A stretch of 64,000 nucleotides of DNA from Streptomyces hilarionis (GCF_024539675.1 NZ_JAHHIT010000035.1:1-64000), one strand, 5' to 3'. Shown: positions 42,970 to 51,863, counted from the stretch's first letter. The notes: generated from the letters alone by a model not told the origin. Numbers and translations are program-made.

Positions 42970-42998
42970 GTGTTCCGGGCGAAAGCCGCCCGGAACAC
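42970..42998 (+). terminator. Terminator after the ECF41 operon
   Basis: A perfect 12-bp stem (GTGTTCCGGGCG and its complement) with a 5-nt loop (AAAGC), 26 bp after the sigma-factor stop. It should end the ECF41 transcript. Confidence 0.75.
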
Positions 42999-43155
42999 TC
43001 ACCATCCCAAGCCGGGCCAGAACCCGACGGCGGCGGGATGAGCTGAGCCCGCGCAAGGTGTCGGCCCGGCGTGCTCTGCTGCGGCACGGGGCGGTCAAAG
43101 CCATCGGCATCGGCTTCGACCGCCCCGACGGGCTTCGCTGAGAGGGGGTGGACGG

Positions 43156-44427
43156 TCAGCCCATGTCCGTCAGGAGGGCGCTCAGTTCCTTCTCCTGCTG
43201 CGCGGGTGGCATCGGCGGGTTCGAGTGGTCGATGCCGAAGGTCCCCAGCACCTTGTCCATCTGCGCGTCGATGGAGGTCCAACCGGTCTCGTCCAGCGGC
43301 TCCAGCGAGGCCTGGTCGGCATCCCACAGGTCACGCAGCGACTGTGCGGCCGCGTGCGCCGCCTTCGCGTTCCCCGAGCGTGCGTCCTTGAGCGAGGTGG
43401 AGGCGAGAGCCTTCAGGGCGGCGACCTTGGCTGGCGGGAACTTCTTCACCGCCTCCCCGGGGGCCATCTGGACCGCGGAGGTGTTGTCCTCCTCCGGTGC
43501 CGGGCCGGTGTGCGGCTGGCCGTGGGCCCAGATCAGCAGGCCTGCGGTGGCGACGGCAAGCAGCGCGAAGCCGGCCAGGCCGACGCGTTCCTTTCGCAGG
43601 TCGCCGGTGGCGTGGACGGCGTGGGCCGCGTCGTAGGTCTCGGTCACGTCCGAGCGCGTCACCGTGAGGTAGACCACGGTGGCCAGGATCAGGCCGAGGA
43701 AGATCAGACTGGTGGTGAAGGTGCCCAGCGCGAGGCCGGTCGGCTCACCCGGCTGGGCGACCTTCGGGGAGGCGAGCCAGTCGCCGATGTTCGCGCCCAG
43801 CGGGCGGGTCAGGATGTAGGCGAGCCAGAAGGACAGCACCGGGTTCGCGCCGAACTTCCACAGCAGCGTGATCGCGGCGATGAGGCCGAGCGGCAACAGC
43901 ACCGAAGCGCCCGGGCTCCAACCGGTGAGCTCGAGGGTCCAGTCGCCGGTTGCGGTGCCGAGCGCGAAGGTGACGAGAACGGCGAGCCAGTAGAACGACT
44001 CGCGCGGCAGCGTGGTGACCGAGTGGATCGACAGCGTCCGCTCGCGCAGCCACCACACGCCGAAGACCACCGCGAGCAGCACCGAGAAGACCGCGGAGCT
44101 GATCCACAGCGGCACGTCGAGCTGGTCGGTGAGGATGTCGGTGTACAGGGTCCCCGTGACGCTGACAACGACCACGGTCAGCCAGTAGGGGAACGGGACG
44201 TACCGCTTCAGCCGCAGCTGGACGGCCAGGACCACCACGAACACCCCGGTGAAGATCCAGGCCGTGTTCACCAGGCCGACGCCCAGCTTCATGTTGATCC
44301 AGTCGGCGAAGCTCTCACCCACAGTGGTGCACAGGATCTTGATCACCCAGAACCAGATGGTGACCTCGGGGACCTTGTTGAGCATGAGGCGCCCGCTGCG
44401 CGTGCGCGCTTCCGCTGTCGTTGTCAT
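43156..44427 (-). CDS. COG4705-type membrane protein
   Basis: 423 residues. Residues ~1-320 contain about ten hydrophobic segments (EVTIWFWVIKILCTTVGESF; TAWIFTGVFVVVLAVQLRLK; PYWLTVVVVSVTGTLYTDIL; VLLPLGLIAAITLLWKFGAN), with the repeated V(G)ESFADWINM/GANIGDWLA motif that marks the COG4705 family of uncharacterised membrane proteins. After a final helix (~295-312) there is a ~110-residue extracytoplasmic or cytoplasmic tail (KFPPAKVAALKALASTSLKD). It is adjacent to an OmpR/kinase pair in the same orientation 38 bp away, so the pair probably regulates it. Confidence 0.82.
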   Translation of the reverse strand: MTTTAEARTRSGRLMLNKVPEVTIWFWVIKILCTTVGESFADWINMKLGVGLVNTAWIFTGVFVVVLAVQLRLKRYVPFPYWLTVVVVSVTGTLYTDILTDQLDVPLWISSAVFSVLLAVVFGVWWLRERTLSIHSVTTLPRESFYWLAVLVTFALGTATGDWTLELTGWSPGASVLLPLGLIAAITLLWKFGANPVLSFWLAYILTRPLGANIGDWLASPKVAQPGEPTGLALGTFTTSLIFLGLILATVVYLTVTRSDVTETYDAAHAVHATGDLRKERVGLAGFALLAVATAGLLIWAHGQPHTGPAPEEDNTSAVQMAPGEAVKKFPPAKVAALKALASTSLKDARSGNAKAAHAAAQSLRDLWDADQASLEPLDETGWTSIDAQMDKVLGTFGIDHSNPPMPPAQQEKELSALLTDMG

Positions 44428-44465
44428 GCGGCCAGGTTCACGCGGGGAACCTGCAAGCAACCTGA

Positions 44466-45734
44466 CTACGTGATCGCACGCACGGCCGGGAGCGTCACCT
44501 CGACATGCCCGCGGCCGTCCGCGATCGCACGGACCTCCACACCGGCCGAGGCGGCGATGCGCCTCACCACCGGCAGCCCCAGCCCATATCCGTCGCCGCC
44601 GGTCACACCCGCCTCGAAGACCCGCTCGACGTCCGCGGAATCGAAGCCCGGGCCGTCGTCCAGGACATCGACCACGACGGCCGCACCCTGGTTGCGCGCG
44701 GTGATCCACACACGCGTCTGCGCATGCCGCAGGCCGTTCTCGAGCAGGGGGGACAGCAGCGACACGGCGACGTCGGGCGCCACGGCCACCTCGATCTTCG
44801 CGGGAAAAGCGACCTCGACCGCGCGATCCCCGATCGCCTGCCGCGCGGCGGAGCGCAGATCGCACCGGGTCCCCTCGTCCGTGCGGGCGCGTGCGGCGCG
44901 CAGGATCGTCGTGATCGCCGCGTCGAGGCGGTCGACCTCGCTCAGTACCGCCTCTGGCGGCACCGGGTCGCCGGACAGCTGAGCCAGCTGTGCCTCGCCC
45001 CGCAGGACCGTGAGCGGTGTCCGCAGTTCGTGGGCGATCTCGTCGGTGAGCCGGCGTTCGTCCGCCAACGCGTTGTCGACGCGCTCCAGGAGGCGGTCCA
45101 GGGTCTGTCCCAGTTCCCCGAACTCGTCGCGGGGGACGCCGAGGTCGAAGCGGCGCCCGGGTTCGTGATGGCCCCAGTCGTCGGCGAGGGCGGCCATTTC
45201 GTGCACGACCCGCAGCGCGCGGTGCACCACGAGATGCGCGACACCGCCGGCGAGGACGATCGTGAGGCCGCCCAGGATCAGCGACAAGGTCAGACTGCGC
45301 TGCTCGGACGTCTCATAAGGCGTGAGGTCCACCCGGACGACCACCATCACGTGGTGGCCGTCGACGGGGACCTGCCGCGCGTACAGGAGAGAGTCGCCGA
45401 CGGTCGCGGTCTGCGAGCGCCCCGAGTCCACCAGCTCCTCGACCCGCCCGGCCATGCTCGCCGGTACGTTGCCGTCGACCAGGCGGCCGTCGGCATACAC
45501 CCAGGCGACCTCGTCCAGCGCCTCGCTGCCGTTCTCCGTGAGCACGACACGGCCGCCCTTGGCGGTGACGTTCGCCGCGACCGCCTCGGCGCGTGTACGG
45601 GCCAGATCGTGCGCGTCGGCGTCCGTCACCCTGCTCAGGAGCACGTGCGAGACGACGACCAGGATGGCGACCACGGCGGTGGCGATCAGGACGGTGAGCG
45701 CGACGACGCTTCTGCGGAATCCCGTCACTGCCAT
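44466..45734 (-). CDS. Sensor histidine kinase (HisKA, EnvZ-like)
   Basis: 422 residues: helix ~9-30 (VVALTVLIATAVVAILVVVS), ~100-residue sensor loop, second helix ~145-165 (LILGGLTIVLAGGVAHLVVH), HAMP, His in TDEIAHELRTPLTVLRGEAQ, N-box PLLENGLRHAQTRVW, G-boxes VDVLDDGPGFDSADVE and GYGLGLPVVRRIA. It overlaps the upstream regulator by 10 bp. The order regulator-kinase-membrane protein suggests the COG4705 gene is the output. Confidence 0.92.
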   Translation of the reverse strand: MAVTGFRRSVVALTVLIATAVVAILVVVSHVLLSRVTDADAHDLARTRAEAVAANVTAKGGRVVLTENGSEALDEVAWVYADGRLVDGNVPASMAGRVEELVDSGRSQTATVGDSLLYARQVPVDGHHVMVVVRVDLTPYETSEQRSLTLSLILGGLTIVLAGGVAHLVVHRALRVVHEMAALADDWGHHEPGRRFDLGVPRDEFGELGQTLDRLLERVDNALADERRLTDEIAHELRTPLTVLRGEAQLAQLSGDPVPPEAVLSEVDRLDAAITTILRAARARTDEGTRCDLRSAARQAIGDRAVEVAFPAKIEVAVAPDVAVSLLSPLLENGLRHAQTRVWITARNQGAAVVVDVLDDGPGFDSADVERVFEAGVTGGDGYGLGLPVVRRIAASAGVEVRAIADGRGHVEVTLPAVRAIT

Positions 45735-46378
45735 CGGTAACCCACACCGCGGACCGTCGCCAGGCGCCCGGCCACGCCCAGCGGACCGAGCTTCGTCCGC
45801 AGCCGGCGCACATAGGAATCGAGGGTGTTGTCGCTGACGTGCGCCCCGTGCGGCCAGCCGGCGGCGACGAGGGCATGGCGGCGCACCGCGTCGCCCTGCG
45901 AGGCGATCAGGCGGCCCAGCAGACGGAACTCGGTCGGGGTCAGGCTCATGCTCGCCGCATCGTAGGTCACCATGTGCTTCGCCGGATCGAGGACGACCTC
46001 GTGCGATGCGGGCGCCACGATGGCCCGGCGCAGCAGCGCCCGGACGCGGACCAGCAGTTCCGGGATGTCGAAAGGTTTGGTCATGTAGTCGTCGGCGCCC
46101 GCCTCGAAGCCGCCCACCTTGTGATGCAGACCGTCCAGGGCGGTGAGCATCAGCACCGGCACGTCGACGCCGCGAGCCCTCAGAGCCAGGCAGACATCGC
46201 GGCCGTCGGCGTCCGGCAGCCCGAGATCCAGGACGACCAGCTGGGGCACCGGTGCGAGCTGCCGCAGCAGGCTGTCTGCCGTGGCGGCGACGGAAACGGT
46301 GTGACCGTCGTGCTCCAGGGCACGCCTGAGGATGCCGCGAACCGCCCCGTCGTCTTCGCACACCAGGATGAAAGCCAC
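45725..46378 (-). CDS. OmpR-family response regulator
   Basis: 217 residues: MAFILVCEDDGAVRGILRRA, phospho-Asp in PQLVVLDLGLPDADG, Lys in GADDYMTKPFDIPELLVRVR, winged helix SMSLTPTEFRLLGRLIASQG and SDNTLDSYVRRLRTKLGP ending VRGVGYRWQ. It is first gene of a three-gene minus-strand unit with its kinase and a COG4705 membrane protein. Confidence 0.94.
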   Translation of the reverse strand: MAFILVCEDDGAVRGILRRALEHDGHTVSVAATADSLLRQLAPVPQLVVLDLGLPDADGRDVCLALRARGVDVPVLMLTALDGLHHKVGGFEAGADDYMTKPFDIPELLVRVRALLRRAIVAPASHEVVLDPAKHMVTYDAASMSLTPTEFRLLGRLIASQGDAVRRHALVAAGWPHGAHVSDNTLDSYVRRLRTKLGPLGVAGRLATVRGVGYRWQ

Positions 46379-46523
46379 GTGCCGACCCTAGGTTCTCGCC
46401 TCTCAATACTCCATCTGCCCTGGCCAGGCCCGTGACGCCGAGGAAGGGCGCCTCTCAGCACATGGTGCCCCGGAAAAAACCCGAGCAACGTGGCTGGCTG
46501 TTGACGAACACTGGTCCTGCCGA

Positions 46524-46570
46524 CGCGGGGTGGAGTAGCCCGGTAGCTCGCTGGGCTCATAACCCAGAGG
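46524..46570 (+). pseudogene. Truncated initiator tRNA (fMet, CAU) gene
   Basis: The first 47 bases of a tRNA-fMet are present: acceptor 5' strand CGCGGGG, D-arm GGAGTAGCCCGGTAGCTC, anticodon stem CTGGG / CCCAG enclosing CTCATAA (anticodon CAT at 46558-46560). From 46571 the variable loop, T-arm and 3' acceptor strand are replaced by unrelated sequence. It cannot fold as a tRNA. Such 5' pieces are left when an integrative element uses a tRNA gene as its attachment site, or by recombination. 46571-46913 otherwise holds nothing I can name. Confidence 0.72.
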
Positions 46571-46913
46571 GCCGACACGACCGCACGAGAGCGCACGCCG
46601 CACGCTGACGGACCACTTGCAAGCCCACGAGGCAGCAGACGGAACGGTCCGGCTGCGCAGCACGGCGTGGCTGGTCACGGCGGACCGCCCGACCGGTCAG
46701 TCGGGCAGGCCCTGACGGGGCCGTCAACACGCTGAAGTCCGGGCCAGCCCCCACAACCCACCGCCACGAGCCCGATGTCTTTCGCACAGAGCGGTCAGCG
46801 TTTGATGCGTCCACGGACGGCGAGGGCGCCGGGGGCGAGGAGGGTGGGTTCCCAGGAGGGGCGGGGCCATGTGCCACCGTACGTCGCCGCCGCGCCTGCC
46901 GGATCGGCGGCGG

Positions 46914-48287
46914 TCAGCAGGGCACGTCGAGGGTGATGGTGGTGCCGTGCTCGGTGTTGGCAGCGTGTGCGGTGCCGCCGTGGGCGGTGGCCACCGCCTG
47001 CACGAAGGCGAGCCCGAGGCCGGATCCCTCGCTGGTACGGCTTGCCTCGGCGCGGGCGAAGCGTTCGAATGCCCGGGGCAGGAACTCCGGCGGGAAGCCG
47101 CTCCCCTCGTCCGTCACGCACAGCCTCAGCCTGCCCTCGTGGACAGCAGCCGTGAGACGGACGCTCCCGTGGCCGTGGCGCAAGGCGTTGTCGACCAGGT
47201 TGCCGATGGCGGGCCTCAGCCACCGCGCATCCACATGGACGGTCACCTCGGCCGCCTCCGCGGTCAGGTCGCGCGCGGCCCGTTCGGCGGTTCGTTGGTG
47301 CGCGGCGAGCGCGGCGTCGACGAGGCCGGGGAGGGATACGGGGGCTCGGGTGAGGTGGTCGGTGCTGCCGAGTTCCTCCAGGTCCAGCAGCGCGTTGGAC
47401 AGGTCGATCAGACGCTGGACCTCGCTGTCCATGGCACGCAGGGTGTCGGTCAGTTCGCCGGCGGAGCGGGGGCGGTGCAGGGCGACGTCGAGTTCGGCGC
47501 GGATCAGGGTGAGCGGGGTGCGCAGTTCGTGGCTGGCGTCCGCGACGAACCGGCGCTCGCGTTCGGCGGCCGCCTCCAGGCGGTCGAGCATGTGGTTGAG
47601 GGTGTGGCCGAGGCGGGTGATCTCGTCGTCCCGGTCGCCGGGCACGTCCAGGCGCAGATGCTGAGTGCCGTCGGCGAGGGTGGCGGCGCCGCTGCGGTAT
47701 CGCTCGACCGGGCGCAGGGCGGCGCGGGCGGTGCGGTAGCCGACGTAGGAGGCGGCGATCAGGGTCAGGCCGGAGGCGAGGGCGAGCTGGGCGAGGAGTT
47801 CGCGCAGTGCCTCGTCGCGGTGGCCGCGCCGGACCGCGGCGATCACGATCCGGATCTGTCCGCCGGCGGTGACGCGCCTGGCCTGCAGACGCAGGGTGTC
47901 CGCGGTGATCGGCAGCAGGGAGCCGACGTCACGCCGGACGGTGGCGCCGTGTGTGGCGGCGCTCAGTTCGGCGGGCGTGAGCAGCAGCCGGTGGCGCAGG
48001 GCGTCGCTGGAGCGCAGGATGCGGCCGTGCGCGTCCAGGACCTGTTGGAGGCTGCCGCTGGGGCCCGGCGGGAGCGCGGCCTCGCGGCGCACGGCCTGGT
48101 CCAGGCTGTGCTGGTACGTGCTCAGGTCGTCGTTCAGCTGCTGGTCCAGGGCTGTCTTGACCCGCCAGTACACCAGGCCCGCCGCGCCGGCCAGGACCAG
48201 CGACATGGTGACGGCGACCGCCAGCACGAGGCGCGTGACCACGGGCAGCCGCCGAAACCAGGCCCACGGCCGGCCGGGCAGCGTCAC
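46914..48287 (-). CDS. Sensor histidine kinase (HisKA, OmpR-partner)
   Basis: 457 residues from GTG 48287, overlapping the regulator stop (GTGA). Helix ~15-38 (TRLVLAVAVTMSLVLAGAAG), sensor loop to ~165, helix ~175-195 (LLAQLALASGLTLIAASYVG), HAMP, His in FVADASHELRTPLTLIRAEL, N-box IGNLVDNALRHGHGSVRL, G-boxes LCVTDEGSGFPPEFLPRAFE and GSGLGLAFVQAVATAHGG. It probably senses an envelope signal. The system is divergent from the DUF4956-VTC-PAP2 operon. Confidence 0.93.
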   Translation of the reverse strand: MTLPGRPWAWFRRLPVVTRLVLAVAVTMSLVLAGAAGLVYWRVKTALDQQLNDDLSTYQHSLDQAVRREAALPPGPSGSLQQVLDAHGRILRSSDALRHRLLLTPAELSAATHGATVRRDVGSLLPITADTLRLQARRVTAGGQIRIVIAAVRRGHRDEALRELLAQLALASGLTLIAASYVGYRTARAALRPVERYRSGAATLADGTQHLRLDVPGDRDDEITRLGHTLNHMLDRLEAAAERERRFVADASHELRTPLTLIRAELDVALHRPRSAGELTDTLRAMDSEVQRLIDLSNALLDLEELGSTDHLTRAPVSLPGLVDAALAAHQRTAERAARDLTAEAAEVTVHVDARWLRPAIGNLVDNALRHGHGSVRLTAAVHEGRLRLCVTDEGSGFPPEFLPRAFERFARAEASRTSEGSGLGLAFVQAVATAHGGTAHAANTEHGTTITLDVPC

Positions 48288-48955
48288 GGGGCGATCTCGA
48301 GACGATAGCCGCGCCCACGCAGGGTCGTGATCGTCGTCCGGCTGAAGGCACGGTCGGCCTTGGCGCGCACCTTGGAGACGTGAACGTCGATGGCGTTGCT
48401 GCGCAGGTCGGTTTCGCCGTCCCAGACCTCCTCCAGCAGCTGCAGGCGGGTGACCACCCGCCCCGCGTTCGCCATCAGAACCCGCAGAACATCGAACTCC
48501 CGCCGGGACAAGTCGAGTTCGGTGTCCGCCCGCCACGCCCGCCGCTGCTCGGGGTCCAGGACCAGGTCGCCGACCTGGAGGCGCCCGGACGCGTCCGGGC
48601 GGCGCCGGGAGAGGGCCCGCAGCCGGGCCAGCAGCTCTTCCATGGCGAACGGCTTGACGACGTAGTCGTCGGCGCCGGCGTCCAAGCCGGACACGCGTTC
48701 ACTGATCGCGCCGCGCGCGGTGAGCAGGATCACCGGCACGTCGATGCCCTCGCCGCGCAGGGCCCGGCACACCTGAAGGCCGTCCAGACCGGGCAGCATC
48801 ACGTCGAGGACCACGGCGTCCAGGCGCGGATCGCGGGCGGCGGCGAGTCCGCTCGGGCCGTCGTAGCGACCCTCGGCGGTGTGGCCGGACTCGGTGAGGT
48901 AGTGGACGACCAGGTCCGTGAGGCGTGTCTCGTCGTCGACGACCAGATAGTGCAT
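48284..48955 (-). CDS. OmpR-family response regulator
   Basis: 223 residues: HYLVVDDETRLTDLVVHYLT, phospho-Asp in LDAVVLDVMLPGLDG, Lys in GADDYVVKPFAMEELLARLR, winged helix DLSRREFDVLRVLMANAGRV and RSNAIDVHVSKVRAKADRAF ending LRGRGYRLEIAP. It sits 165 bp from the divergent DUF4956 gene. The gap includes three tandem GGTGTCG units near 48986-49008. It likely regulates both directions. Confidence 0.94.
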   Translation of the reverse strand: MHYLVVDDETRLTDLVVHYLTESGHTAEGRYDGPSGLAAARDPRLDAVVLDVMLPGLDGLQVCRALRGEGIDVPVILLTARGAISERVSGLDAGADDYVVKPFAMEELLARLRALSRRRPDASGRLQVGDLVLDPEQRRAWRADTELDLSRREFDVLRVLMANAGRVVTRLQLLEEVWDGETDLRSNAIDVHVSKVRAKADRAFSRTTITTLRGRGYRLEIAP

Positions 48956-49119
48956 GCCGGTCAGGCTAGCCGCCCGACCGGATGCCGGGTGTCGGGTGTC
49001 GGGTGTCGGAGATCCTTCATGGTCTGTTCATGCGGCATCTCTAGCGTGGTTCCTGTCGCGGTGCTCCGCGGGCCGCGACTGGTCCGCCGTCCGACGTGCC
49101 GTGGCGGAAGGGACTCTCC

Positions 49120-49779
49120 ATGCACACGTCGGTCCCGGTGCTCGCCGCCAAGGACATCACCGACCACATAGCGCCCGCCGACCTGATGACCCGCGGCGCT
49201 CTCGACGTCATCGCTCTGATGCTCCTGGTGGGCTGGCTCTACCGGCGCCGTCCCAGCGCGACGGCGATGCCGCTGGTGCTGGCCTCACTGAACGTGGGCC
49301 TGTTCGCGGCGATGAGCACCATCAGCTCCGGGAAGTTCCCCGCCGGGGTCGGCTTCGGCCTGTTCGGCATCCTCTCCCTGGTCCGGCTGCGCAGCGCGGC
49401 GTTCACCCTCCGCGACGTCGCCTACACCTTCGTCGCGCTGGTCATCGCCCTGAACACCGGGCTCCCGCACCGCCAGACCTGGCTCGTCGTCGCGCTCACC
49501 GCCGCGGTCCTCGTGGCGGTCCTGGTCGTCGACGACCCGAGCAGGTACGAGCCTGCGACCCGGATCGTGAAACTCACCCTCGACCGGCTCTATCCCGAGC
49601 CCGCGCTCATCGCCCAGGACGTGGCGTTCCGCTTCGGCCAGGCCCCATTGTCGGTGGTCGTGGACGAGGTGGACTACGTCCGCGAGACCACGCGTGTCTC
49701 CGCCCGCTACCCCGCCGGACCGGACGAGCCCACAGGCCAAACGGATGGAGAACCGCGCGAGCCGGTGGTGCTCACGTGA
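49120..49779 (+). CDS. DUF4956 membrane protein
   Basis: 219 residues: four hydrophobic segments (~28-45 LDVIALMLLVGWLYRR; ~52-70 MPLVLASLNVGLFAAMST; ~100-120 VAYTFVALVIALNTGL; ~125-143 TWLVVALTAAVLVAVLVV) around GKFPAGVGFGLFGILSLVRL, then RSAAFTLRDVAYTFVAL, the DUF4956 signature, followed by a soluble C-terminal domain (ATRIVKLTLDRLYPEPALIA). Family members usually sit beside VTC-domain genes, as here. It is predicted to anchor or assist the polymerase or export its product. Confidence 0.87.
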   Translation: MHTSVPVLAAKDITDHIAPADLMTRGALDVIALMLLVGWLYRRRPSATAMPLVLASLNVGLFAAMSTISSGKFPAGVGFGLFGILSLVRLRSAAFTLRDVAYTFVALVIALNTGLPHRQTWLVVALTAAVLVAVLVVDDPSRYEPATRIVKLTLDRLYPEPALIAQDVAFRFGQAPLSVVVDEVDYVRETTRVSARYPAGPDEPTGQTDGEPREPVVLT

Positions 49780-50594
49780 CCGCTGCGTCCTCTCTCACGG
49801 CCGGCCTGGGCCTGTCGGCTCTGTGCGGCGCCACGCTGGCGGAGGTCGATGCGGCTGCGGCTCTCCAGCACCGCACCGACCGCAAGTACCTGCTCCCCCT
49901 CGACCGCGCCCGCACCTTCGTAGCCCGGCTGGCGGACACCCACCATGTCCTCGACCTGGCGGGACGCCGTACGACCAGCTACCTCAGCACGTACTTCGAC
50001 ACCGAACAGCTGGCCGCCTGGCACGCCCACGTCCAACAGCGCCGGCGCCGCTGGAAGGTCCGCACCCGTTTGTACGCGGAGGACGAACTGTGCCGGGTGG
50101 AGGTGAAGACCAAGGACGGCCGTGGCGCTACGCTGAAGCACGCTCTGAAGGTCCCGGCCACCGCGTACGGCGAACTCGACACGCAGACCGCAGAGTTCGT
50201 GGACAAGACGTTGGCCGGGTCAGGCATCCCCGCCATGGCCAGGAAGCTGGTCCCCTCCGCCGAGGTCCGCTATGTCCGTGCGGCCCTCGCCGACCTGGAG
50301 AACGGCACCCGCGTCACCCTCGACGGCCACCTCACCTGCCACCGCAGCGACCGCACCGCCGCACTCGATTCCGGCCGGGTGCTCGTCGAGACCAAGGGCG
50401 GCGCCCGGCCCGCCCCGGCCGACCGGTTGCTGCTGAGTCTGGGCGCCCGCCCGGTGTCGCTGAGCAAATACGTCATCGGACAGGCCCTGCTCACCCCCGG
50501 CCTGCCCGACAACGACCTACGCCGCCTCACCCGTGCCCACTTCACCGCACAGGCGAGCACGCAGCCTGTCCTCGAAAGGAACTCCGCCGCATGA
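49776..50594 (+). CDS. VTC-domain (polyphosphate polymerase-like) protein
   Basis: 272 residues from GTG 49776, overlapping the previous stop. ALQHRTDRKYLLPLDRARTF, then SYLSTYFDTEQLAAWHAHVQ, QRRRRWKVRTRLYAEDELCR, VEVKTKDGRGATLKHAL and VLVETKGGARPAPADRLLLS show the β-barrel basic and acidic residues of the VTC/CYTH-related tunnel fold (RxKY, YFDT, KVRxR, ExK). By analogy with yeast Vtc4 it would make inorganic polyphosphate from ATP. Activity is inferred, not shown. Confidence 0.85.
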   Translation: MTAASSLTAGLGLSALCGATLAEVDAAAALQHRTDRKYLLPLDRARTFVARLADTHHVLDLAGRRTTSYLSTYFDTEQLAAWHAHVQQRRRRWKVRTRLYAEDELCRVEVKTKDGRGATLKHALKVPATAYGELDTQTAEFVDKTLAGSGIPAMARKLVPSAEVRYVRAALADLENGTRVTLDGHLTCHRSDRTAALDSGRVLVETKGGARPAPADRLLLSLGARPVSLSKYVIGQALLTPGLPDNDLRRLTRAHFTAQASTQPVLERNSAA

Positions 50595-51451
50595 ACGCCC
50601 TGCGCGGCATCAAATGGCCGTACGCCGTCATCGCGCTGCTCGCCGTCGCCGCTGCCGCCGTTGGCCTGCTGCGACCGCAGTTGCTCCCGGCCGCCGCCTC
50701 CACATCCGCGAAGAAGAACCCTGGCGCGACGGTGCTGATCAAGCAGAACCCGCCGCCCAAGCTCTTCACCGACGCCCAGATCGCCGCGGTCGCTCACCAG
50801 GCCGTGACTCAACGCGCCAAGGCCGATGCCCTGTTCGCGCAGTGGAAGCTCGCGCACGGGAGCACCCGCGACGACAAGGCGTTCGCCGCGTGGGCGGCCC
50901 AGCAGGTCCCGGCACCGCCCTCGGCCACGCAGCGCACCGCCGAACTCCACCAGATCCAAGTACTCGCCAAGACCCGCACGGCAGCCGGGAAGAAGGCCGC
51001 GACCTGGCTGGAGCTCCACGGCAAGACGGACATCTGGAAGCTCTTCCTCCACGACCAGCGCGAACTGATCCCCGCAGCGCAGGGCAAGGCCGAGAAGACC
51101 GAACTCAAGGCGGCCCTGAAGCTGGCCAAGACGATCAGCGACCAGTTGGCCGCCAAGGACAAGCAGTCCGCTCCCTTCGTTCTGGACCCGAGTCTGCGCC
51201 CGGAGAAGCACATCAAGCCCGGTGCGAAGGGCCCGTACTCCTATCCCTCCCGGCACGCCGCCCGCTCCGCCGCTGCCGTCACCTTCCTCGGCGCCCTTTC
51301 CCCGCACCGCGCAGAGGACTACGAGTGGATGCGCGCCGAGGTCCTCTACTCCCGCCTCTACATGGCCGGCCACCTCCCCAGCGACCTCATCGCCGGTACC
51401 CTCCTCGGCGATCTGATCGGCGACTACGAACTCGCTGTCAGCGGCCACTGA
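50591..51451 (+). CDS. PAP2-type acid phosphatase, membrane anchored
   Basis: 286 residues. One N-terminal helix (~10-32, YAVIALLAVAAAAVGLLRPQ) directs it to the outer side. The C-terminal catalytic triad motifs are ...HIKPGAKGPYSYPSRHAARS (PSRH for PSGH) and SRLYMAGHLPSDLIAGTLLG (SRxxxGxHxxxD). This is the PAP2/bacterial class A acid phosphatase pattern. It is coupled to the VTC gene by ATGA. A phosphatase in a polyphosphate-type operon may trim or recycle phosphate at the envelope. Confidence 0.88.
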   Translation: MNALRGIKWPYAVIALLAVAAAAVGLLRPQLLPAAASTSAKKNPGATVLIKQNPPPKLFTDAQIAAVAHQAVTQRAKADALFAQWKLAHGSTRDDKAFAAWAAQQVPAPPSATQRTAELHQIQVLAKTRTAAGKKAATWLELHGKTDIWKLFLHDQRELIPAAQGKAEKTELKAALKLAKTISDQLAAKDKQSAPFVLDPSLRPEKHIKPGAKGPYSYPSRHAARSAAAVTFLGALSPHRAEDYEWMRAEVLYSRLYMAGHLPSDLIAGTLLGDLIGDYELAVSGH

Positions 51452-51665
51452 CTGGTCGGCTGTCGCTCCGTCCGGCCACAGACCGCCGGACTTGCTTGCG
51501 GTACTCAGGTACAGGTCTACCGTCGGAGGTGCCCCCCCCAGGGGACGTGACGACGGGAGTGAGCACGATGAGCGGGACGGCCTGAGTGCCGCGGTTCTGC
51601 ACACTGCCCACCGAGGGCAGAGCAAAACACCGTGCACGCTTCGTGGGCACTGTGGTTCGTTGACC

Positions 51666-51863
51666 TCAACGCCCGGCGGGGCACGCGAGTTGACCACTGG
51701 TGTCCTCGTCGTATGTGACCGACAACGGGGCCATGTCGCCGTGCAGGGTCTGGACGGTCAGCGGGGCAAGCGAGGCCATGGTGTGCTCGACGTCCTCCAA
51801 GATGGCTTGTCGCTCACCCGCGGTGCGTAGGACCACAGGGACATCGGTAGCCGGCCGCCCCAA
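51666..51863 (-). pseudogene. Aminoglycoside phosphotransferase-like fragment (minus)
   Basis: VVLRTAGERQAILEDVEHTM, then ASLAPLTVQTLHGDMAPLSV, TYDEDTSGQLA contains the HGD(xxxx) catalytic loop of APH/choline-kinase-like enzymes, but the usual Asn of HGDxxxxN is Ser and no ATP-binding lobe is present. It is a remnant. 51452-51665 shows nothing identifiable. Confidence 0.5.

Noticed and set aside
43225..44982. 585-residue open frame opposite the COG4705 gene
   Set aside because: Antisense shadow crossing two genuine minus-strand genes.
48986..49010. Three tandem GGTGTCG units as an operator
   Set aside because: Too short and too simple to distinguish from chance in GC-rich DNA; mentioned only with the regulator gene.
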